Program-made: the position numbers and the translations under genes
Source: Macrotis lagotis
Lineage: Eukaryota; Chordata; Mammalia; Peramelemorphia; Peramelidae
DNA length: 64,000 nucleotides
Reading direction: 5' to 3'
Assembly (NCBI RefSeq): GCF_037893015.1
Contig: NC_133658.1
Location: 285,639,719 to 285,703,718, forward strand
Shown: one piece after another, positions 23,936 to 35,029 of the stretch
Layout: the number at the start of each line of letters is the position of its first letter
Numbering within the stretch: the stretch's first letter is position 1
Notes under the pieces: model-generated
The model's database searches: none
Told to the model about the DNA's origin: nothing
The model's input: only the letters and a program-made list of their open reading frames with translations

Positions 23936-24114
23936 AAAAAATAAATAATAGTAAAAAACAATAAAAAGAGTATGATTCTATTAATAGATTTTGAAAGGTG
24001 TTTTGACAAAATGTGACATCCCTTTATGTTGAAAGAATTAAAAACAAAAGGCTCAATGAACTGTTCCTTAATATCAATGTAAAACCAAGAGCTAACATTT
24101 TTAGAGACCATTCT

Positions 24115-24275
24115 TTTTTTTTTAGGTTTTTTTTTTTTTTTTTGCAAAGCAAATGGGGTTAAATGGCTTGCCCAAGGCCACACAGCTAGGTAATTATTAA
24201 GTGTCTGAGACCGGGTTTACAGGTACTCCTGACTCCAGGGCTGGTGCTTTATCCACTACGCCACCTAGCCACCCC
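24115..24275 (-). mobile_element. WSINE1-like SINE with exact 15-bp target duplication
   Basis: The complement carries a full SINE. tttagagaccattct flanks it at 24100-24114 and 24276-24290. It sits in L1 ORF2. Confidence 0.95.
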
Positions 24276-25288
24276 TTTAGAGACCATTCTAAAGAGATCA
24301 TGGGTAAAACAAGGATGCCTGTTGTTACCACTGTTATTTTATATAGTTCCAGAAATTCTAGCTAAAAGCAGACAAGAAACAAAAGTTGAGGGAATAGGTA
24401 TATAAATAAGAAAAAAATTGTTTTGTGATGATGTATTTGCTTGAATGGTTCTTGTTTTTTGTTACCAAAGAAGACCAAAATATATCACTATGTTTGAGAC
24501 AATTTCAACTGTGTTGTCTGATCAGGCCTATATGTACTTGGAATGCTCTACTACAAGTTAGGCACAAATAGTCCATGTGAACACCTGAGGTGGGTACTCT
24601 AAACTGATGTTTGGATGGATTTCCGGGGCAGAGCCTAGATGGCAGCATGAAGTTAAACACATGTTTGTCACATTTCCTTTGAGCTACTTCAATTCTGCCT
24701 TCCTCAGAGAATGCATGCAGCACCCTCACTGATGAGGGCACACTATGCTGGGTAGTCCTCTGCTAGAGTCTTCCTTGCTGTATGATAAATTCTAAAGTTC
24801 TTCAATGAGACCTTCAGTATGTCTCAGTATCATGTGTTGTGGTCCCCTTGTGAATATTTGTCCTATATGAGTTCTCCATAAAATAATTTTTGGGCAGCAT
24901 ATGTCTGGCATTTGATCAACATGTCCAGTCCATCATACTCTCTGTGGTAGTGTTGGAATGCTAAGCAGCCTAGCTCAAGAAAGGACCTGAGTGTCTGGTA
25001 TCTTCTCTTGCCAGGTGATCTTCAAAATCTTCCTACGACAATTTAAATGGAATTGATTCAGATTTCACATTTCACATTTCACAGGGCATATAACAATGAG
25101 GTCAGAACAATGGTTCTGTAGATCTTCAGTTTAGTAGTCAGCCTAATACCTCTTCTCTCCCACACTTTCTTTCAGAGCCTGAACTAGCTCTGGCAATATG
25201 AGTGTCAACCTCATTACCAATGTGTACCTAATGGGAAAGGTAGGTACTGCCAAGGTAAGTGAATTTGTTCACAGTACTCAAAATTTCT

Positions 25289-25585
25289 TCATTTGTTATA
25301 ATCAATGATTCCACATATGAAAGGTGTGGTGCCGGCTGATGGAGCACCTAAATTTTTTAGACAAGCAGCAGAGAATCTATCCATGCTTTGTGGCTTCTCA
25401 GCTTCAGAGGCTGCATTGAGTGCACAATCATCTGCAAACAAAAAATCATGCACCAACACTTGCTCTACTTTGATCTTGGCTTGTAGCCTTTTCAAATTGA
25501 AGAATTTGCCATCCTTGTGGGAGCCAACCTTATGGGCATGTTCATCTTCAGTGAAGGTGTTTGTTGACATGGTTGAAAACATCAT
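25289..25585 (-). pseudogene. RTE reverse-transcriptase catalytic fragment
   Basis: This open piece contains FNLKRLQAKIKVEQVLVHDF followed at once by LFADDCALN, the catalytic FADD box of RTE reverse transcriptase. Later text matches the usual continuation with MDRFSAAC. It ends at a premature stop. Confidence 0.87.
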
Positions 25586-25643
25586 GCTAAAAAGTATGGG
25601 AGCAAGGATACATCTTTGTTCACTTCATTGGTGACTGGGAAAT

Positions 25644-25796
25644 TTTTTTTTTAGTGTTTTTTTTTGCAAGGCAATGGGGTTAAGTGGCTTGTCCAAGGCC
25701 ACACAGCTAGGTAATTATTAAGTGTCTGAGGCCGGATTTGAACTCAGGTACTCCCCAGGGCCGGTGTTCTATCCACTGCACCACCTAACCACCCCT
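25644..25796 (-). mobile_element. WSINE1-like SINE in the RTE
   Basis: The SINE lies on the complement. A few bases are missing around 25752 ('ctccccaggg' for ctcctgactccaggg). The target duplication is unclear. Confidence 0.88.
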
Positions 25797-26110
25797 AAAT
25801 CTTGGGAGTATCTTCTACTATCCAGAACTCGGACATGCATGCCAACTGACATACAATACTGATGAACTTCTCTGGGCCACCAAATTTTGACATAATTTTC
25901 CATAAACCATCATGAGTGACAGTATCAAAGACATTGATCAGATCTACAAATGTTGTATACAGACCTCTATTCTGTTCGTGGCATTTTTTCCTGAAGTTGT
26001 CAGGTAGCAAACATTATATTAACTGTTCCTTGATCCTTTCTGAAGCCACACTGGCTCTCAGGGAGGAGACCATCTTCCGGGTGAAGGATTAGCCTATTAA
26101 GAAAGAATCT

Positions 26111-26273
26111 GGGGGCAGCTAGGTGGCACAGTGGACAAAGTACCGGCCCTGGAGTCAGGAGTACCTGGGTTCAAATCTAGTCTCAGACACTTAATAATTA
26201 CCTAGCTGTGTGGCCTTGGACAAGCCACTTAACCCCATTGCCTTGCAAAAAAAATAAAACCTTAAAAAAAAAA
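26111..26273 (+). mobile_element. WSINE1-like SINE in the RTE
   Basis: This is a full SINE, flanked by aagaaagaatct (26099-26110) and aagaaagactct (26274-26285). Confidence 0.93.
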
Positions 26274-26972
26274 AAGAAAGACTCTGGAAAGAATCTTACC
26301 AGCAATGACCAAAAGAGAAATACCCCTGTGACACAGGACAATCTATTCCCTTTACCTTTATAGTAATGGACAATAGAGGCATCCTTGAATTCTTTGGGGG
26401 CAACCCAAGGAAATTTCAGTCAGTTTTTGGATGAGCAACGGACCACTCCACCTTGTAGATCTCATCTGGAACGGAATTAGTACCAGGTGCTTTACCATTT
26501 GAAAGGAATCTAATGACATTCAAAACCTCTTCTTCAGCTGGACCTTCATCTAGCAATTGATTGACTTCAACAGTCAATGGCTTGACTTCAATGGTCAATG
26601 GCTTCTGCATTGATTGATGATAATCTATTAAGAATATAGTGAGCCATCCCTTAAATAAATAATTGGGGAAGGGAGGAAGGAAAAGGCACAAATGACTTTT
26701 TTAAATCTATGTTCCATGAACTTACTGAATAGAAGAGGACAATGTTCAGAAATGACTTATTTTTTTCAAGCAACATTAATAAAAAAGGGTTTTAGGTAAC
26801 AAACATCTTGTACATCATTCTGGACAGGCGAGTTTCTTAAAAAGCTGAAGTTTTATCCCATTATAAATAAAATTTTGTATAATGTATGATCCATTTCCCT
26901 ACTTAGTTATGTAAAATGCTTTTCAAATCCTAAAGAGCACTATGTAAATGTTAGTTGTGTTCATAAATAAAA

Positions 26973-26977
<5 letters not shown>

Positions 26978-27022
<45 letters not shown>
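26978..27022. repeat. (AT)n microsatellite
   Basis: About 22 uninterrupted AT units. Confidence 0.95.
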
Positions 27023-27026
<4 letters not shown>

Positions 27027-27264
27027 GAACACTATGGAAATATTCAGCTCACCTCTCTAGGATCATGTCCCTAGCATTAATCAATGTGAATCCATCAACA
27101 CTGAGTAGCTGAGATGCATTGTATGTCTTTGGTCCATAAATAGCCTTCAGGGCATCATAAAAGCATTTTGGTTTGTTGCTGTCTGCATAAAATTGCACTT
27201 CTTCTGCCTTCTTACTCAGTCAAGAATCTTGCATCTCTCTAAGCTTCACTTGTACTTTACTTTT

Positions 27265-27420
27265 TTTTTTGGTTTTTGGTTTTTGCAAGGCAAATGGTGT
27301 TAAGTGGCTTGCCCAAGGCCACACGGCTAGGTCATTATTAAGTGTCTGAGACCGGATTTGAACCCAGGTACTCCTGACTCCAGGGCCGGTGCTTTATCCA
27401 CTGTGCCACCTAGCTGCCCC
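27265..27420 (-). mobile_element. WSINE1-like SINE with exact 14-bp target duplication
   Basis: tgtactttactttt flanks it at 27251-27264 and 27421-27434. It is a full SINE on the complement, inside the RTE. Confidence 0.95.
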
Positions 27421-27678
27421 TGTACTTTACTTTTGATGAAATTAAAAGTTGTCTTCTTAAAATGGATCCTGCTGGTAAACCTTGTGGAGTTGTAGTTTTT
27501 CATTTAGCAGCTTCTGTATTTCCCCATCATTTTCATCAAACCAGTCTTGGTGTTTGTGAGTGTTCTGGCCCAGATGAGCAAATGCAGTGCTGTTCACCAG
27601 ACCTCTGAAAGTTGCCCATCTTTTTTCTGCTCCATTGTTGCCAACTGTGCATTGGCTCAGTTTTCCCTCCAAGTTAAC

Positions 27679-27762
27679 ATTTTTTTTTAGGTTTTTGCTA
27701 GGCAATGGGGTTAAGTGGCTTGCCCAAGGCCACACAGCTAGGTAATTATTAAGTGTCTGAGA
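27679..27762 (-). mobile_element. 5'-truncated WSINE1-like SINE
   Basis: Only the 3' half of the SINE is present, but it has a target duplication: tccctccaagttaac (27664-27678) and tccctccaaggtaac (27763-27777). It was therefore truncated at insertion and not later. Confidence 0.92.
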
Positions 27763-28212
27763 TCCCTCCAAGGTAACAACAAACTATTCCTGCTTAGAGA
27801 GAAACTCTAATCTCTTGACATTAATTCTTCTAGTATTCATTTTTCCTGGGGGCTACTGCTTTTTTTAAATATAAATATTTAGCTTAGAGAGGATGAGTCT
27901 GTGATCAGTTCAGCATTCTGCACCACACATTGCCTTTGTTACTCTCACATCCTGTCTGTCTCTTCTACTTTTGATCACCTAGTCTAACAGATGCTAATGT
28001 TTGCTACAAGGGTGCATCCAGAAAGTTTTATTGCATTTAGGTAAATGGAAGATGGTGTTTGTGATGAGAAGGTCCTTCCAAGGACTCCCTACCATGTCTG
28101 GTAATCTGAGCTTATTCTAGCACCCAGAATTATAAGTTTGTCCTCTTTTGGTACATTGATGATAAAGGTCTCCAGTTTTCATAAAATTTTTCTTTAACTT
28201 TATCAGTGTTCA

Positions 28213-28650
28213 TTAGGTTAGAGTATAGGTACTAATGATAGTAACATGGCATTTTCCTGGAAGTGGAAAGCTCATTGTCATGAGCCTGTCATTCACTGCT
28301 TTTGGTAGGCATTCAAGAATATTGACTAGATTGGTTTTGATTGCAAAACCTATCCCAACTTCACAGTGTTCCCCTTCACTGTGACCACCCAAGAAAAGCG
28401 AGTATTCAGTTCCAATATCAGTAAACTGGCCTTCATTTGCCAGCCTTGTTTCACTGAGGATTGCTATTTGGATATGATAACTACTGAGTTCTCTTGTAAC
28501 AAGAGCTGTTTGTTTTTCAGGTCTATTGAATCTTGTATTGGCTATTAGTGTGTGTACATTCCATGCATTGATGGTGAGTGGAATCTTCTCTGAAGTTTTT
28601 GTAGATTTTTTTGTGTGACTTAACCACACTGTGGGATCCCTCCCTGCCAA
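28213..28650 (-). pseudogene. RTE endonuclease domain fragment
   Basis: This 145-codon open piece carries the AP-endonuclease-like N-terminal domain of an RTE LINE. The block ILSETRLANEGQF holds the catalytic-site glutamate (SETR), followed by GIGFAIKTN and LMTMSFPLPGK-type text and ISTYT. In an active element this domain nicks target DNA. Proteins with this domain are often mis-annotated as craniofacial development protein 2. It is a relic here. Confidence 0.87.
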
Positions 28651-29290
28651 GGTAATCAGGCCAGGGTTGGGTAAGCAGACAATTTTTAGAGTACCTTTTC
28701 TGGTCCCTTCCTCACATCAGGAGGTGAGCAGTGCAATCCTTAAAAGGGCTGCTCAGTGACCCGGGGGTAGCTGAATCTCACTGCTGCTTTTAGTAGGGAA
28801 ATGACCCTATGGTCTGGGCCACCTATATGCAGGATTGTGACCACAGCTCCCAATATATCTGCACCTGCTACTCTGTCACTTGTCTGTCACCACAGGACTT
28901 TGAGAAATGGGGGTGGATGAAGGAATCTATCTCAAACTTTACTAAAAATTAATAACTTAAATTTATTAAATGCTGTTTAAAAATTTATATTTTGATCAAT
29001 GAAATGAATTAGATATGCAATATATAAAAGAAAATGAACATAGTACCCCAAAGACTCCAGTTATTAGAATAAGGACTTTAGAATAAGAATATTTGTCAAA
29101 AACTTTTGGGGAAAAAAGGACAATAATTCAGCAGAATTAGATTTAGATCAACATCTTACACCATTTTAGCTCCAAATCTATACCTTGATATGAAATATTT
29201 TATCACAAGTAAATAAAAGAGCAAGGAAAAAAATTTCTTTTGGATCTATAGATAAAAGAGGAGGTCATCACCATAAAAGGGGAGAGAAAA

Positions 29291-29450
29291 GGGGGCAACA
29301 AGATGGCTCAGTGGAAAGAGCACTGGCCCTGGAGTCAGGAGGACCAGAGTTCAAATTCAGATTCAGACACTTAATAATTGCCTAGCTGTGTGTCCTTGGG
29401 CAAGTCAATTACCCCATTGCCTAAAATAGAATAAAAAGAATTTTTAAAAA
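29291..29450 (+). mobile_element. WSINE1-like SINE
   Basis: A slightly diverged full SINE ('gggggcaacaagatggctca') in old L1 ORF2 C-terminal sequence. Confidence 0.85.
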
Positions 29451-29584
29451 AAGGGGGAAGAAAAGACCACTGAATATAAAAATTATAAATTTGATTACAA
29501 TAAAAAAAATTTTAAAGTTGGTTGGTTTTTTTTACAAAACATTCATTGCAGCTAAGATAGGAAGGAATATAGTTAACTAGGAGG

Positions 29585-31035
29585 AAAATTTTTTTATTGA
29601 AATTTTAATTTATCTTTCCAGTTGCATGCAATGGTAATTTTTCAGCATTCATCCTTTTGCAAATTTATAAATTTCACATTTTTCTACCACCCCCTTTTCC
29701 TCCTCCCTCCCAATTGGCAGTGAATAGTCTAGTAAAAGTTGTATATATGCTTTTGTGTTTAACATATTTACATATTAGATAGTTTGTGAAAGAGGAATTA
29801 GAACTAAGGGAAAAGGGAAAAACCAAGAGAAAGAAAGGAAAAATATAAGAGAATTTTTAAAAAAGTGAACATGGTATGCATTCAGATTCTATGGTTTGTT
29901 TTTTTTTTTTGCTGGATGTAGATGGCATTGTCCCTATCTATCAGGGATGGTATTTTATCTCTGTACTACTGTAGGGTAGCTTCTATCATAGTTGGTCATT
30001 TCACAATGTTGCTGTTAATTTGTACAATGTTCTCTTAGTTCTACTCACTTCACTCAGCATCAGTTCATATAATTCTTTCCATATTTCTCTAGAGTTCAGT
30101 TACTCAAGTGTTCTTATAGATCAATAGTGTTCTATAACAATCATATACCATAAGGTGTTCAACCATTTCCCAATTGATGGGTATCTCCTCAGTTTCTACT
30201 TCTTCACCACTATATGTGAAGTTGAACTACATGTGAGATTGCCACTACATGTGAGATTTTTCCCCATTTTTTATGATTTATTTTGGATATAGGCCTAGTA
30301 TTGATATTGCTGAATCAAAGGGTATGGTCCGTTTTATTGCTCTTTAGACATGGTTCCAGAATGCATTCCAGAATGGCTGGATCAGTTCCCAACTCCATCA
30401 ACAATGCATTCATATTTCAATTTTCTCACATCTTCTCCAACATTGATCATTTTCCTTTTTATTGTCATTTTAGCCAGTCTGACAAGAATGAGGTGATAGT
30501 TGTTTTAATTTGCATTTCTCTGCTCTATAATGATTTGGTGCATTTTTATTTGACTATATTTAGTTTTAATTTCATCTGAAACTTGCCTGTACATATCTTT
30601 TGACCATTTAACAATTGGGGAATGACTTGTAATCTTATAAATTTGATTCAGTTCTCTATATATTTTAGAAATGTGTCCTTTTTTCAGAAATACTAGCTAT
30701 GAAAATTGTTTCCCAACTTTCTTTTTTTTCTTCTAATCTTGACAGCTTTGGTTTTATTAGTGCAAAAACTTTTATAGTTGCAATCACCCATTTTGAAATT
30801 TGTTTGAAAATTTCTTTTGAAATTTCTTGTTCTAAATTTTTCCTCTTTCTATAGCTCCCACAGATAATTTCTTGTTCTCTTAATTGGTCTATAGTATCAC
30901 CTTTCATAACTAAATCCTATAGTCATTTTGATCTTATTTTGATATAGAATATGACATGTGAAGCTATGCCAAGTTTTTACCATAATCTTTTCCAGTTTTT
31001 CCAGCAGTTTTTGTTGAATAGTGAGTTTTTATTCC
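29585..31035 (-). mobile_element. L1 3' half
   Basis: The complement holds ORF2 C-terminal text and the 3' UTR. Landmarks on the plus strand are 'ccagttgcatgcaatggt', 'ccattatatg'-like text near 30210, and 'catttctctgctctataatg'. An open ORF2 piece at 30907-30665 includes ESWETIFIASISEK. Confidence 0.85.
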
Positions 31036-31101
31036 AGAAGTTAATCTACTGTTTGACAATCTCAAAGACATAATCTTCTAAAATAAGAACTCACAATTCG
31101 G

Positions 31102-31267
31102 TTTTCGGTTTTGGGTTTTTTTTTAGGTTTTTTGCAAGGCAATGGGGTTAAGTGGCTTGTCCAAGGCCACACAGCTAGGTAATTATTAAGTGTCTGAGGC
31201 CAGATTTGAACTCAGGTACTTCTGACTCCAGGGCTGGTGCTCTATCCACTGCACCACCTAGCTGCCC
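31102..31267 (-). mobile_element. WSINE1-like SINE with 16-bp target duplication
   Basis: It is flanked by agaactcacaattcgg (31086-31101) and agaactcacaatttgg (31268-31283), with one mismatch. Confidence 0.95.
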
Positions 31268-31354
31268 AGAACTCACAATTTGGAAAAAAAATCTTTATAG
31301 CAAGTTTCTCTGATAAAAATTTTGTTTCAAAGCTATATCAGGAATGGCATAAAT

Positions 31355-31451
31355 TATTTTTTAAATTTTTATAAGGTAATGGGATTAAGTGACTTGCCCA
31401 AGGTCATATAGCTAGGCAATTATTAGGTGTCTGAGGCTGGATTTGAACTCA
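31355..31451 (-). mobile_element. 5'-truncated WSINE1-like SINE
   Basis: Only the 3' part of the SINE is present. The flanks ggaatggcataaa and agaatgcataaa suggest a decayed target duplication. Confidence 0.75.
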
Positions 31452-32496
31452 AGAATGCATAAAAAGGTAAATAGAAAAAAGAAATTGTAAGGGATTTAAT
31501 ATTATCAGGTAATTAGAAGGAGTATACATAGACAAAAGGTATGGGTACAAGTTGACTATGATGGAATGATATCTAAAAAAATTAAATTAAGGAGGGAGAA
31601 AGAAGAATACACTAGGAGAAAGGAAAAGGGAAAGGGAAAGGTGGAATAGAGTAAATTGTATCACATAAAAGAAGCACAAAAAAATTTTTACAGTGAAGGG
31701 GAAGATGGCAGACTGTGCCATGTTTTTCTTATTGGAATTGACTCAAAGAAGGAATAGTATACCTGCTAATTTAGGTATAGAAATCTCTTTTACTCTTCAA
31801 GAAAGTAGGAAGGTAAGGGAAGAATAAAAGGGGGGGGTTAACAGAAGGGAAGAAGTATTGAGGGAGGTGGTACACAGAGGCAAAATATTTGAGGATGGAC
31901 AGGGTAAAAAAAGAGAGTTGAATAAATGGAGAAAATAGGATAGTAATTGTAATTTTACAATTTACAGTTATCATAATTGTGAAAAAAGTTTGACAGCAAG
32001 TTTCTCTGATAAAGGTCTCAGTTCTCCTATAAATAGAGAACCGAGTCAGATTTACAACAATTCAAGTGATATACATTAAAATGACACGGAGGTACGACAC
32101 CACACTTATCAGATTGACTAATATGGTAGAAAAGGAAAATAACAAATGTTGAAAGAGATCTGAGAAAATTGAGACAGAGTTGAGAACAGATTCAACCATT
32201 CTGGAAAACAATTTGAAGCTGTACCAAAAGGGGGCTACAAAGCCATGCATACCCTTTGACCCAGCAATAGCACTGCTAGATATGTATCCTAAGAGCAAAA
32301 ACAAAAAGAAAAGGAACCTATATGTATAAAAATATCTATAGCAACTCTTTTTGTGGTGTCAAAAATAGGGGAATGGCTATAAAAGTTGTGGTATATAATT
32401 GTGATAGAATACTATCAAACTATAAAACCTGACTAACAGAACGCTCTCAGAAAATGTTGGAAGGACTTTCATGAAGTGATGCAAAGTGAAATGAGC

Positions 32497-32633
32497 TAGG
32501 GGGCAGCTAGGGGGTGCCTTGGATAGAACACTAGCCTTGGAGTCAGAAGGACCTGAGTATAAATCCTGCCTCAGACACTTAAGAGTTATCTATTTGTGTG
32601 ACCTTGGGCAAGTCACTTAACCTCATCGCCAAA
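32497..32633 (+). mobile_element. WSINE1-like SINE
   Basis: It is diverged and short-tailed, flanked by aaagtgaaatgagc (32483-32496) and aaagtgaaatgaac (32634-32647). Confidence 0.9.
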
Positions 32634-32822
32634 AAAGTGAAATGAACATAACTAGGAGAACATTGTACACAGTAACAGCAATATTATATTATATTAAGCT
32701 GCAAATGACCTAGCTATTCTCAGTCATATAAAACAGTTCCAAAGGATTTAAAATGAAAAATGCTATCCACCTCCAGAAAAGGAACTGACAGAGTATGAAT
32801 GCATATCAAGGCATACTTTTTT

Positions 32823-33540
32823 CCCATTATATAAATATTTTATTTGTTTTCCAATTACTTATAATGGTAGTTTCTACTAATCCTTTTTTGCAAAGTTTTT
32901 TTCTCTCTCCCTCCTTTTCTTCCCCCGTCCCCCAAGATAAGGCAATCTGATGTAGTCTTTTTGTTTGCATCCATGATATGCATAGATCAAAATTAAATGT
33001 ATCGTGAGAGAAGAAACAGCTTCAAAAGGAAGAAAAAAAATTAGAGATAGCAAAATAACATAATACATAAGAGAACTTTATAAATTGAAGATTATAAGCT
33101 TTGGTCTTTGTTTAAATTCCATCATTCCTTCTCTGGATACAGATGTTTTTCTCCATCACAGTTCCCCTAAAATTGTCTCTGCTTATTGCCCTAATGGGGT
33201 GAGCAAGTCCATCAAGGTTGAACATCACCCCCCATGTTGTTGTTAATGTGTACATTGTTCTTCTGGTTCTGCTAATCTCATTTAGCTTCAATTCCTGCAA
33301 GTCTTTCCAGGCTTTTCTGAAATCCCATCTCTCATGATTTCTTATAGAACAATAGTGTTCCATCACATACATATACCACAATTTGTCCAGCCATTCCCCA
33401 ATTGATGGGCATCTCCTCAATTTCCAATTCTTTGCCACTACAAACAGAGCTGCAATGAATATTTTTGTACATGTGGGATATTTATCCCTTTTTCATGGTC
33501 TCTTCAGGATACAGACCCAGTAGTGGTATTACAATGCATA
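32823..33540 (-). mobile_element. L1 3' end
   Basis: The complement holds the ORF2 end and 3' UTR. Plus-strand landmarks are 'taaatattttatttgttttc', 'ttctctggatacagatgttt' and 'gccattccccaattgatggg'. The ORF2 piece at 33438-33112 begins MAKNWKLRRCPSIGEWLDK. Confidence 0.87.
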
Positions 33541-33544
33541 CATT

Positions 33545-33760
33545 TTAAAACAATTTTTTTTGTTTGTTTTTGGTTTGTGTTTCTTTTTTCACAACATGAC
33601 CTATAGAAAAGTATGTTTTGCATGATTGCACATGTGAACCCTATATTAAACATTGCCATCTCAGGAAAAGGTGAAAGGAGGGAGAGAATTTGGAACTCAG
33701 TTTTTTTAGATGAGTAATAAAAATTGTTTTTAGAACTAATTGGGGGAAAATAGAATAACA
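33545..33760 (+). mobile_element. Old L1 3' end fragment
   Basis: It shows 'acaacatgacctatagaaaa', 'gcatgattgcacatgtgaac' and 'gagaatttggaactca'. Confidence 0.75.
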
Positions 33761-33769
33761 AATTTAATA

Positions 33770-33832
33770 AAAGAAAATTCCAAACAGGGTCACAAAGAGT
33801 CAAACATCATTGAAACAGCTAAACAACAGCAA
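33770..33832 (+). repeat. RTE-type 3' tail fragment
   Basis: 'gggtcacaaagagtcaaaca' followed by 'gctaaacaacagc' is the shared 3' end of RTE LINEs and RTE-tailed SINEs. Confidence 0.7.
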
Positions 33833-34093
33833 AAACATGGTAACAAATGGGAATAAAGTAATTGCCTATCATTTGGAAAATTACTTGAACAGATTTAATG
33901 CTTATATAACCTTGGGCACATCTACTTAATCTTTTTGGGTCTCATTCTCCTTATCTGTAAAATGACAGCCGTGAAGATGTTGGAACTCTGATCAATCCAA
34001 AATAATACCAGAAGCCTGGTACTGAAGCATATTTTTTTGTATTCTTGGTGGAGAGGTGATGAACTAGAGGGACAGAAAGAGAAGGATATTTTC

Positions 34094-34249
34094 TTTTGGG
34101 GGGGGGGTTGGTTTTTGCAAGGCAACGGGGTTAAGTGGCTTGCCCAAGGCCACACAGCTAGATAATTATTGTGTCTGAGACCAGATTTGAACCCAGGTAC
34201 TCCTGACTCCAGGGCGGGTGCTTTATCCACTATGCCACCTAGCTGTCCC
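34094..34249 (-). mobile_element. WSINE1-like SINE with exact 16-bp target duplication
   Basis: agagaaggatattttc flanks it at 34078-34093 and 34250-34265. It is a full SINE on the complement with a poly-G run in its tail. Confidence 0.95.
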
Positions 34250-34265
34250 AGAGAAGGATATTTTC

Positions 34266-34699
34266 AAACATAGGCAATGTATGTATTTGTTTTATAAGAC
34301 TGTACTTGGTTAAATGGAGAACTTTGGTAGTAGGGTGTAGGAGTACTACCAAAAAAATGAAGAAAAGAAAAGAGTGTCAATGACTCATTTAAAAAATAAA
34401 CAGAAGGCAAGCAGAAGTTGAGAGAGACACAGACAAGAAGGATAATATTGGAATTAAGTACTGTGTTAAACAAATAAAATTCAAACCCCAATTTTTACTT
34501 AGTGATAACACAAGATAAAATGCACATAATAGACATTCATAGTTTCACATAATCCCCATTTTTGTTATTCTTTAAATATTAAAATACTTATGCTTTTCAT
34601 GTTAATTTCATAATAAAAGATGTTCAAAAATGATCTTTATCCCTGCAAACTCTTAACATAATGTATTCACATCACATTATCGTTATCATTGTTTAAAAA
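34266..34699. other. Unclassified AT-rich stretch
   Basis: No gene or confident repeat is seen. Confidence 0.35.
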
Positions 34700-34710
34700 T
34701 TATTTATATG

Positions 34711-34860
34711 GGGCAGCTAGGTGGCTCAGTGGATAGAGCACCAGCCTTGGAGTCAGGAGTACCTGAGTTCAAATCAGCCTCAGACACTTAATATATACCT
34801 TGCTGTGTGGCCTTGGGCAAGTCACTTAACCCCATTTACCTTGCAAAAACCTTTAAAAAA
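34711..34860 (+). mobile_element. WSINE1-like SINE, first of a tandem pair
   Basis: This is a full SINE between ttatttatatg (34700-34710) and ttactaatatg (34861-34871). Confidence 0.92.
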
Positions 34861-34871
34861 TTACTAATATG

Positions 34872-35023
34872 GGGGCAGCTAGGAGGTACAGTGGATAGAA
34901 CACTGGCCCTGAAATCAGAAAGACCTGAGTTTAAATCTGACCTCAGACACTTAATAATTTCCTATCTGTGAGACCTTGGACAAGTCTCTTATCCCTATTG
35001 CCTTGCAAAAACTGAAAGAAAAA
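34872..35023 (+). mobile_element. WSINE1-like SINE, second of a tandem pair
   Basis: This is a full SINE between ttactaatatg (34861-34871) and ttgctaatgtg (35024-35034). It shares the middle target copy with the SINE before it. Confidence 0.92.
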
Positions 35024-35029
35024 TTGCTA

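Larger units (their letters stand above)
24450..28930 (-). mobile_element. RTE-clade LINE, near complete but inactive
   Basis: Pieces of one ORF run in order on the complement. The AP-type endonuclease is at 28650-28213, with NAWNVHTLIANTRFNRPEK, ILSETRLANEG and GVGFAIKTNLVN-type text. A KHQDWFDENDGEIQKLL motif is at 27771-27457. The RT entry, with SNGKAPGTNSVPDEIYK, is at 26691-26416. The palm region, with TTFVDLINVFDTVTHDGLW, is at 26010-25795. The catalytic FADD box, in HDFLFADDCALNAASEAE, is at 25585-25289. The C-terminus has a Cys/His motif, CLTCSRAFQVHIGLIRQH, at 24741-24505. Stops and frameshifts disable it. Four SINEs are nested inside, and it lies within an older L1. Confidence 0.85.
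19430..29585 (+). mobile_element. Old L1, broken up by nested insertions
   Basis: L1 order is kept across the interruptions. ORF1-like text spans 19430-20270 (for example 'caaagaataacttatcctgc'). The ORF2 start and endonuclease span about 21090-22130. A short ORF2 piece is at 22860-22940. Palm region pieces are at 23940-24114 and 24291-24450, the latter including 'caaggatgcctgttgttacc'. The ORF2 C-terminal part runs from about 28985 to 29580. Interruptions are a minus L1 end (22140-22850), an RTE-tailed SINE, a plus L1 end (23690-23935), a SINE (24115-24275), the RTE (24450-28930) and a SINE (29291). About 1 kb of ORF2 is missing around the RTE. Confidence 0.65.
31036..32820 (+). mobile_element. 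Mosaic of plus-strand L1 pieces
   Basis: ORF2 text (31036-31354) is followed by L1 inter-ORF text (about 31475-31985, including 'gaatagagtaaattgtatca'), then ORF2 C-terminal and 3' text again (31987-32820). The phrase agcaagtttctctgataaa occurs at about 31300 and 31990. SINEs are nested at 31102, 31355 and 32497. Confidence 0.65.

Noticed and set aside
28213..28650. 145-codon frame as a 'craniofacial development protein 2-like' gene
   Set aside because: It is the endonuclease part of an RTE LINE; linker, RT and C-terminal motif follow in order over 4 kb.
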